A stretch of DNA of 9,367 nucleotides from Clostridiales bacterium. Lineage in GTDB: Bacteria; Bacillota; Clostridia; Christensenellales; CAG-138. Location of the stretch: the NCBI GenBank assembly GCA_031270585.1, contig JAISXK010000133.1, positions 1 to 9,367 on the forward strand, in the 5' to 3' direction. A program made the translations under genes and the position numbers. Below are positions 1-4,829 of the stretch, one piece after another. Numbering within the stretch: position 1 is the stretch's first letter; each line of letters begins with the position of its first letter. Under the pieces are notes generated by a model. That model did not search any database. It saw nothing but the letters and a program-made list of their open reading frames with translations, and was not told where the DNA came from.

Positions 1-46
1 CAGCATTGCGGCTTCGGTACACTTGTTTCACTCAAAGTCCGATTGA

Positions 47-163
47 ATAACTGAATGGCTTGCGCAAGGGAACGCATATCAGGTCAGCGGGTATATGATG
101 CTCTTTTGGGCGTTGCTAGCGTTGCCATGTGTTTTTGCGTCCAGAATTACAAAACCGGTATGA
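47..163 (+). pseudogene. Possible C-terminal remnant of a membrane transporter (MFS-like)
   Basis: An open stretch of 38 codons ends with TGA at 161-163. It encodes a short polar segment and then a hydrophobic run, MMLFWALLALPCVFA, followed by a basic tail (SRITKPV). This resembles the last helix and cytoplasmic tail of a major facilitator transporter. The same frame is closed by TGA at 44-46, and I see no ribosome binding site before the ATG at 97, so it does not look like a complete gene. It could be a decayed gene end, a frameshifted end of a gene lying left of the window, or chance. The family call rests on hydrophobicity pattern only. Confidence 0.22.
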
Positions 164-192
164 AAAATGCAAAATACGGAGGTTACTTTACT

Positions 193-1170
193 ATGAAGCG
201 AATTTTTTCTATCGCGCTTGCGGTATTGCTGGCGGGCGTGATGTTTATGGGGTGCGGCAATGCGTCCGCCCCGGCTACCAGTAAAAGTGACGGTAAAATC
301 AGTATCGTCACCACCAGTTTCTCACCTTACGACTTTGCCCGTGCCATTGTCGGCGACAAGGCGGATATTTCTATGCTCTTGCCTGTCGGAGCGGAAGCCC
401 ACTCGTTTGAACCCACCCCGCAGGATGTTCTCAGAATTCAAAACTGCGACGTATTTGTCTATGTCGGCGGCGAGTCCGATGATTGGGTGGATGGAATTCT
501 TGACGGGATAGATAATCCCAAAATGAATTTTGTCACCCTGATGGATTGTGTCGATATCGTCGAGGAGGAAATCGTCGAGGGTATGGAGGACGAAGAAGAG
601 GAAGAAGGTGAAGAACCCGCCGATGGCGACGAGGAAGAAGTGGAGTACGACGAACACGTTTGGACTTCGCCACGTAATGTCAGGCTGATTGTGCAAAAAA
701 TATCTGACACAGTTCAGTTAATCGATCCTGCGAACGCCGAAACCTATAAGCAAAACACAACGGATTACTTAGCAAAACTTGATACTCTCGACCAGACATT
801 TCAGGACTTAGTCGCGGGCGCTGTTCGAAAGACAATTGTCATCGGCGATCGTTTCCCGTTCCGTTATTTCGCGGACGCTTACGGCCTTACCTACTACGCC
901 GCTTTTCCCGGTTGCTCCACCGAAACAGAGGCAAGCCCCGCTACAGTCAAGTTCTTGATCGATAAAATCAAGGCTGATCAAATTCCCGTGGTGTTCCATA
1001 TTCAGCTTTCAAATGAGAAGATGGCAAACACCATCAGCGAGGCAACCGGGGCTAAAGTCCTGCTCCTCCACTCCTGCGAAGGCGTCTCATCAAAAGACTA
1101 CGAGTCCGGCAAAACATATATCGACATCATGACGGAAAACGTCTACGCTTTAAGGGAGGCACTGTACTAA
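193..1170 (+). CDS. znuA: Metal ABC transporter substrate-binding lipoprotein (ZnuA/TroA family)
   Basis: This is the extracytoplasmic metal-binding component of an ABC importer, probably for zinc or manganese, tethered to the outer face of the membrane. The start chosen is the ATG at 193, with GGAGG at 178-182; it opens directly into a lipoprotein signal peptide (MKRIF, hydrophobic core, Cys21 in FMGC). The frame is open back to 55, but those 46 codons would put a non-signal sequence in front. The 325-residue length is usual for the family. The first metal-ligand motif is visible (GAEAHSFEPTP, His70), as is the second (DEHVWTSPRN, His155). Residues 124-154 form a loop made almost wholly of Glu and Asp, where ZnuA proteins usually carry a His-rich loop. 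At the usual third histidine site the sequence reads GDRFPFRYF (Asp219-Arg220), a variant I associate with clostridial homologues. The ATPase gene begins one base after the stop. A weak promoter (TTGCGT, 18 nt, TATGAA at 135-164) is possible. No Zur or MntR box was recognised, so the metal is not settled. Confidence 0.9.
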   Translation: MKRIFSIALAVLLAGVMFMGCGNASAPATSKSDGKISIVTTSFSPYDFARAIVGDKADISMLLPVGAEAHSFEPTPQDVLRIQNCDVFVYVGGESDDWVDGILDGIDNPKMNFVTLMDCVDIVEEEIVEGMEDEEEEEGEEPADGDEEEVEYDEHVWTSPRNVRLIVQKISDTVQLIDPANAETYKQNTTDYLAKLDTLDQTFQDLVAGAVRKTIVIGDRFPFRYFADAYGLTYYAAFPGCSTETEASPATVKFLIDKIKADQIPVVFHIQLSNEKMANTISEATGAKVLLLHSCEGVSSKDYESGKTYIDIMTENVYALREALY

Positions 1171-1171
1171 T

Positions 1172-1882
1172 ATGGCTCTTATCGCTTGTCAGGGCGCTTC
1201 CTTTGGATACGAAGGGAACAGGGCCGTTACGGGACTGAACTTCACAGTCCAAAACGGCGATTATCTATGTGTAGTCGGCGAGAACGGCTCCGGCAAGAGT
1301 ACACTCATTAAGGGGCTGCTGCGGCTGAAAAATCCCATAGAGGGAAGCGTACTGATGGGTGATGGTTTGAAGCCCGCCGAAATCGGCTACCTTCCTCAGC
1401 AGACAGCGGCGCAAAAGGACTTTCCGGCAAGCGCGTATGAGGTCGTCCTTTCGGGGCGGCTTTCGGCGCGCGGCATTTTGCCGTTTTACTCCCGCAAAGA
1501 CAAAGCGGTAGTTAACGAAAACATGGAGCGGCTCGATATTGAGCCGCTCCGTACCCGCTGCTACAGAGAGCTCTCGGGCGGCCAGCAACAGCGGGTATTG
1601 CTTGCCCGGGCCCTGTGCGCCACAAAGAAAGCCCTGTTACTTGATGAACCCGTGGCGGGACTTGACCCCGTAGTGACGCAGGAACTCTACCGCCTGATTG
1701 AAAAAATCAACAAAGAGACGGGAATTACGATCATTATGGTATCCCATGATGTGCTTTGCGCGGTGAAATACGCCAGCCACATATTGCACCTTAAAAACAA
1801 GCAGGAATTTTTCGGCACAACCGCAGGTTACCTGAAATCGACCGTCGGTAAAGCTTTTGTGGGGGGTGAACGCAATGATTAA
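1172..1882 (+). CDS. znuC: Metal ABC transporter ATP-binding protein (ZnuC family)
   Basis: This is the cytoplasmic ATPase that powers the metal importer, 236 residues, typical for ZnuC/MntB/AdcC proteins. All ABC motifs are intact: Walker A GENGSGKST at 36-44, Q-loop YLPQQ at 73-77, signature LSGGQQQR at 134-141, Walker B ALLLDEP at 154-160, D-loop near GLD (163-165) and switch histidine in VSHD (His192). A GGGAGG ribosome binding site lies at 1154-1159, inside the end of the binding-protein gene, and the start codon follows that gene's stop by one base, which points to translational coupling. Its own end overlaps the permease gene by 8 bases. The family assignment as an ABC ATPase is certain; the link to metal rests on the neighbouring lipoprotein and the ABC-3 type permease. 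Confidence 0.94.
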   Translation: MALIACQGASFGYEGNRAVTGLNFTVQNGDYLCVVGENGSGKSTLIKGLLRLKNPIEGSVLMGDGLKPAEIGYLPQQTAAQKDFPASAYEVVLSGRLSARGILPFYSRKDKAVVNENMERLDIEPLRTRCYRELSGGQQQRVLLARALCATKKALLLDEPVAGLDPVVTQELYRLIEKINKETGITIIMVSHDVLCAVKYASHILHLKNKQEFFGTTAGYLKSTVGKAFVGGERND

Positions 1883-2738
1883 CACCTTAATGGAAATGTG
1901 GCAGCAACCATTCATAATTCGCGCGGTCGTAGTCGGCGTGCTTGTTTCACTATGCGCCGCGCTTCTTGGCGTGGGCCTTGTGCTCAAACGTTACTCAATG
2001 ATTGGCGACGGGCTATCCCATGTCGGGTTCGGAACACTTGCCGTGGCGATGGCGTTTAATCTTGCGCCGCTGCAAATTTCTATACCCGTGACTATGCTTG
2101 CGGCGTTCCTGCTCCTGCGAATCAGCGAAAGCAGTAAAATCAAGGGAGATGCCGCCATCGCGCTTATTTCGGCGAGTTCTCTCGCGCTTGGCGTTATGCT
2201 TATATCCATAACGACGGGGTTGAATACCGATGTTTGTAATTATATGTTCGGCAGTCTGCTGACACTCAACAAGGACGACCTGGTGCTCTCGGTAATTCTC
2301 GCCATTGTGGTGTTTACTTTGTTCGTTCTGACCTACAACAAAATTTTCGCCGTAACCTTCGACGAGACGTTCGCACGGGCGACAGGCGTGAAAACCTCGC
2401 TCTACAATATGCTTATCGCATTCCTTACAGCGATAACGATTGTGCTTGGAATGCGGATGATGGGCGCGATGCTCATTTCCGCACTGATCATATTCCCCGC
2501 GCTAACATCCATGCGCCTATGTAAGAGTTTCCGGGCGGTGACAATCTGTTCCGCAGCAGTGTCGGTGGTCTGCTTCTTTATCGGGGCGAACACGTCATTC
2601 ATCGGTATTCAGGTCAGGCAGGGACATGGCTATATAACCCGTTCTCTGCCGACGGGCGCAACCATTGTGGCGTCCAATCTCATCGCGTTTCTTGTATTCT
2701 CGTTAATTAACGCTATCAAAGAGAAGATTCGTGAATGA
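1875..2738 (+). CDS. znuB: Metal ABC transporter permease (ZnuB, ABC-3 family)
   Basis: This is the membrane channel subunit of the metal importer, 287 residues from the ATG at 1875, which follows a GGGGGTGA ribosome binding site at 1861-1868. The frame is open to an ATG at 1857, but that start would lie upstream of the ribosome binding site and is unlikely. The gene overlaps the ATPase gene by 8 bases (1875-1882). The protein is strongly hydrophobic with about eight likely membrane segments. It carries stretches typical of ABC-3 permeases, including LKRYSMIGDGLSHVGFG near the N-terminus, DETFARATGV in the cytoplasmic coupling loop and MRMMGAMLISALIIFPA in the C-terminal half. It is the last gene of the operon: its TGA stop (2736-2738) lies inside a perfect inverted repeat and is followed directly by a terminator. 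Confidence 0.93.
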   Translation: MINTLMEMWQQPFIIRAVVVGVLVSLCAALLGVGLVLKRYSMIGDGLSHVGFGTLAVAMAFNLAPLQISIPVTMLAAFLLLRISESSKIKGDAAIALISASSLALGVMLISITTGLNTDVCNYMFGSLLTLNKDDLVLSVILAIVVFTLFVLTYNKIFAVTFDETFARATGVKTSLYNMLIAFLTAITIVLGMRMMGAMLISALIIFPALTSMRLCKSFRAVTICSAAVSVVCFFIGANTSFIGIQVRQGHGYITRSLPTGATIVASNLIAFLVFSLINAIKEKIRE

Positions 2739-2754
2739 AACGAATTTCATTCAC
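2731..2754. repeat. Perfect 10-bp inverted repeat over the znuB stop codon
   Basis: GTGAATGAAA (2731-2740), a CGAA loop, then TTTCATTCAC (2745-2754) form an uninterrupted 10-bp stem. It includes the last codons and stop of the permease gene and sits two bases before the terminator stem. There is no U-run after it, so it is not itself a terminator; it could protect the 3' end or be a protein site. Confidence 0.6.
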
Positions 2755-2755
2755 C

Positions 2756-2791
2756 ATAACGCGCCGAGCGGCTAATCCGGCGCGTTATTTT
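2756..2791 (+). terminator. Intrinsic terminator of the metal-uptake operon
   Basis: An 11-bp perfect stem (ATAACGCGCCG at 2756-2766 pairing with CGGCGCGTTAT at 2778-2788) with an 11-nt loop is followed by a short T-run (2788-2791). It lies 17 bases past the permease stop and faces the + strand. Confidence 0.82.
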
Positions 2792-2833
2792 GGCGTGTGC
2801 CTTTGTTTTGCCGCCCACTATGAACGGCTGTCC

Positions 2834-3034
2834 TTATTTTTCTTTTCCAAACGTAACTAAAATACTGCACCCGTTAGCGTCATCGCCCGCAACAACAGCG
2901 GTCGTGATTAGTTTCCAACCTTCCGCCGCCCGTTGATTTGCCAACGCATCAATACGGGAGATTTGCGTTTCGTCGATACTTTCATCAAACGCCTTATACG
3001 GGATTTTCAAAATATCGCTCTTGTACTCAATCAT
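2834..3034 (-). CDS. Small DUF4177-like protein
   Basis: A 66-residue protein of unknown function, beginning MIEYKSDIL and ending in SILVTFGKEK. The overall pattern (an N-terminal EYK strand, a central helix with LANQRAAEGWKLI, and a C-terminal strand ending in TF-K) matches the small DUF4177 family, in which AEGWELV is the hallmark. The ATG at 3034 is chosen because a perfect AGGAGG lies 8 bases upstream (3043-3048). The frame is open to 3076, but that extension precedes the ribosome binding site. It has no membrane segment or signal peptide, so it should be cytoplasmic. It lies 83 bases downstream of the hisC-type gene on the same strand and may be partly co-transcribed with it. The family has no established biochemical role, and the neighbours do not suggest one. 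Confidence 0.8.
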   Translation of the reverse strand: MIEYKSDILKIPYKAFDESIDETQISRIDALANQRAAEGWKLITTAVVAGDDANGCSILVTFGKEK

Positions 3035-3094
3035 CAATCGTACCTCCTGTGCCCTTCTAATTAACAGCAAAGACAAGGCTTGAATCTTCTTGTC

Positions 3095-3117
3095 CCCGGT
3101 TGCGCTTTCAAGCCGGG
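3095..3117 (-). terminator. Possible weak terminator or processing hairpin after hisC
   Basis: Just past the hisC stop, CCCGG (3095-3099) pairs with CCGGG (3113-3117), and an inner TTG/CAA pairing extends the stem. No U-run follows on the minus strand. A competing pairing exists between 3077-3084 (GGCTTGAA) and 3107-3114 (TTCAAGCC). It may only partly separate hisC from the small downstream gene. Confidence 0.3.
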
Positions 3118-4236
3118 TTATTCGGTTGTCTTGGCGTGTTCCTTTTCTTTCATTTCACGCAAAGCGTTGATAAATCCTTTGTTTTCATCCATCGTGCCTA
3201 TGGATACGCGGATGGTGGTCGTATAGCCCCACGGCGTGCCGGGCCTTATAATAAAACCGCGTCTTAGCAGCGCTTCATTCAGCGTCCCGGCGTCCATACC
3301 GGTATCCACCCAGATATAGTTGCCGTATGAAGGCGGGTAACTCATGCACATCTCATCAAACGCCGCGCACAGGTATGCCCTGCCCTCGTCGTTCTCACGC
3401 TTCACCGCCGCCAGGAAAGCGGTATCGTCAAACGCCGCTACGGCCGCCACCTGCGCAAGCCTGCCTGCGGGGAACGCCGGCAGCACACGCCCCAGCACAT
3501 CCGCCAGGTGGGGTGGCGCTATGCCATAGCCTATGCGGTTGCCTGCAAGGCCGTATATTTTTGAAAACGTGCGCACGACCATCACATTGCGCCCCTGCTT
3601 GATATATTCCAGCCCATTGGGGTAATCCGGGTCGCTGATATATTCGCGGTACGCCTCGTCAAACACTACGATGCAGTGATCGGGCACCTTCTTTATAAAC
3701 GACTCCACCTCGCCGCGCTTTACAATGGTGCTGGTGGGGTTGTTGGGGTTGCATAAAAATATCAGCTTGGTTTTTTCCGTAATGGCGTTATATATCGCCT
3801 CCAGATCGAACGTAAAATCTTTCAGCGGCACTTCTATCAGCACACCGCCCATGACGATGGTCTGAAGCTCATATGTTTTAAACGTGGGCTTACCCACGAT
3901 AACCTCATCGCCCTCGTTTACAAACGCCTGGCACATCAGGCCGATCACATGATCCCCGCCCGCGCCCACAACGATATCCTTCGCGTCGATACCGTAGGCC
4001 CTCGCAAGGCGCTCGCGCACCAGAGGGCTGCTTCCCTCGGGGTACATATATACATTTTGCAGCTCTTTTTGCATTGCCGCCACCGCCGCAGGGGATGTTT
4101 TCAGCGGGTTTTCATTGGATGCAAGCTTCACGGCATGCTTTATACCATATTCCTTCTCAACCTCTTCTACAGGCTTTCCTGCCACGTAGGGCGCCATATC
4201 CATGATCCCGCGCCTGGCAAACTTGTTTCCGTCCAT
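3118..4236 (-). CDS. hisC: HisC-family histidinol-phosphate aminotransferase (PLP-dependent)
   Basis: A fold-type I aminotransferase of 372 residues, the usual HisC length. It should transfer an amino group between glutamate/2-oxoglutarate and histidinol phosphate/imidazole acetol phosphate, in the cytoplasm. Visible landmarks are ASNENPL (39-45), the cofactor phosphate region GAGGDHV (91-97), CNPNNPTS (162-169), DEAYREY (193-199) and SKIYGLAGNRIGYG (225-238), where Lys226 should form the Schiff base with PLP and Arg234 bind its phosphate. A C-terminal substrate-binding arginine is present in TIRVSIG. The ATG at 4236 is chosen because AAAGGA (4245-4250) precedes it and the family consensus begins here; the 33 upstream in-frame codons overlap the promoter. 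No other histidine gene is nearby, so an orphan HisC used for aromatic amino acids or another substrate is possible. It is divergent from the aconitase-IDH operon. Confidence 0.87.
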   Translation of the reverse strand: MDGNKFARRGIMDMAPYVAGKPVEEVEKEYGIKHAVKLASNENPLKTSPAAVAAMQKELQNVYMYPEGSSPLVRERLARAYGIDAKDIVVGAGGDHVIGLMCQAFVNEGDEVIVGKPTFKTYELQTIVMGGVLIEVPLKDFTFDLEAIYNAITEKTKLIFLCNPNNPTSTIVKRGEVESFIKKVPDHCIVVFDEAYREYISDPDYPNGLEYIKQGRNVMVVRTFSKIYGLAGNRIGYGIAPPHLADVLGRVLPAFPAGRLAQVAAVAAFDDTAFLAAVKRENDEGRAYLCAAFDEMCMSYPPSYGNYIWVDTGMDAGTLNEALLRRGFIIRPGTPWGYTTTIRVSIGTMDENKGFINALREMKEKEHAKTTE

Positions 4237-4258
4237 GCTCTTTATCCTTTCGCTTTGT

Positions 4259-4287
4259 ATTGTATGATATATACAAATAGAAAACAA
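4259..4287 (-). promoter_or_regulatory. Probable sigma-A promoter of hisC
   Basis: On the minus strand TTGTTT (4287-4282), a 17-nt spacer and TACAAT (4264-4259) give a good -35/-10 pair. Transcription would begin near 4252, leaving a short leader with the AAAGGA ribosome binding site before the ATG at 4236. Confidence 0.55.
4260..4276. promoter_or_regulatory. Inverted repeat over the hisC -10 element, possible operator
   Basis: TTGTAT (4260-4265), 5 bases, then ATACAA (4271-4276) form a perfect 6-bp dyad that covers most of the -10 box and part of the spacer. A repressor bound here would block the promoter. The region is AT-rich, so chance symmetry is quite possible. Confidence 0.3.
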
Positions 4288-4414
4288 CAGTCTCGCCGCA
4301 TTCGTCTTCTTTTTCGCGGGGTGTGTCACTTCCAAAATTCAGTATATATGCCATCCCACATAAAAGCAACCGCCACGGAATCTGTAAGCAATCAGACAAT
4401 TTTCCGTTCCGAGA

Positions 4415-4443
4415 TGGTCAAAAAGCGTCATCTATGATACAAT
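4415..4443 (+). promoter_or_regulatory. Promoter for a terminated leader or small RNA
   Basis: TGGTCA (4415-4420), exactly 17 bases, then TACAAT (4438-4443) preceded by TG one base upstream (4435-4436), an extended -10. Transcription should start near 4450. An interrupted inverted repeat (ACGGAA at 4375-4380 with TTCCGT at 4402-4407, plus TCTG/CAGA inside) lies just upstream of the -35. Confidence 0.6.
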
Positions 4444-4449
4444 CTTAGC

Positions 4450-4554
4450 CATGAGGCGTCTCCTTGTGATTTGGTTTTTGTTCAAAAACATTATCTCACA
4501 TTTGACGCGTCTTGTCCGGGAAAAGCCTGTTTTAGTAGGCTTCCCCGGTTTTTT
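4450..4554 (+). ncRNA. Putative structured small RNA or attenuator leader upstream of the aconitase-IDH operon
   Basis: Between a good promoter and a strong terminator lies about 65 nt that folds on itself. GCGTC (4456-4460) pairs with GACGC (4504-4508), TGTGA (4465-4469) with TCACA (4496-4500), and GTTTTT (4474-4479) with AAAAAC (4484-4489) at the tip. The only gene upstream, hisC, runs the other way, so the terminator can only serve a transcript begun in this region. I do not recognise a known riboswitch or sRNA family. A 42-codon frame starts with ATG at 4451, almost at the predicted first base, and runs through the terminator to 4579. It lacks a ribosome binding site, so a leaderless leader peptide is conceivable but unproven. 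The RNA could act in cis on the operon 275 nt downstream or in trans. Confidence 0.5.
4516..4554 (+). terminator. Strong intrinsic terminator within the leader region
   Basis: CCGGG (4516-4520) and AAGCCT (4523-4528) pair with AGGCTT (4537-4542) and CCCGG (4544-4548), with a small AA/C internal loop and an 8-nt apical loop. Six T residues (4549-4554) follow. It lies 275 bases before the hydratase start, which fits an attenuator or the end of a separate small RNA. Confidence 0.85.
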
Positions 4555-4829
4555 ATTGCCGTGCGACAAGGGGGCGTGATTTTCATCCTACGCCTTGTTT
4601 TGCACCGGTTTTGTCTTGTTTTTGCCCCTTCCATGGGGCGTTTGCCTTTTTTCCCTTCCCTCGAAAATTCACGTACATATGCCCTTTTGCCTGCAAACGA
4701 ATTGATTCAGCTTGGGCGTTGCGTGATGCATTTTGCGGCTAAATAGTATATGATGAGATGACGCTTTTACCCATTGGCGCCGAGGCGTATTTCATCCTAA
4801 ACCATATATTACGAAAAGGGGTAAGTACA
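4555..4829 (+). other. Intergenic stretch between leader terminator and hydratase gene
   Basis: These 275 bases are pyrimidine-rich on the + strand in their first half. Open frames here lack ribosome binding sites and resemble no family. A small hairpin lies at 4624-4639. A TATGAT at 4749-4754 could be a -10 box, but I see no good -35 element at 16-18 bases upstream, so I could not identify a convincing second promoter for the hydratase operon. If there is none, transcription must come through the terminator at 4516-4554. Confidence 0.4.
4624..4639 (+). repeat. Small GC hairpin with downstream T-run
   Basis: GCCCC (4624-4628) and GGGGC (4635-4639) enclose a 6-nt loop. A run of six T residues appears only about eight bases later, so it is a poor terminator; it may be a second leader stem. 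Confidence 0.35.

Noticed and set aside
55..192. N-terminal extension of the metal-binding lipoprotein
   Set aside because: It would bury the lipoprotein signal peptide behind 46 unrelated residues, and GGAGG lies just before the ATG at 193.
1..192. Zur or PerR-type operator upstream of the metal-uptake operon
   Set aside because: I looked for 7-1-7 dyads such as TGATAAT-N-ATTATCA or TCGTAAT-N-ATTACGA and found none.
3949..4437. 162-codon + strand frame opposite the start of hisC
   Set aside because: Mostly antisense to hisC; low-complexity composition and no ribosome binding site.
4471..4746. 91-codon open frame on the + strand in the intergenic region
   Set aside because: It runs straight through the strong terminator at 4516-4554, has no ribosome binding site and has no recognisable family pattern.
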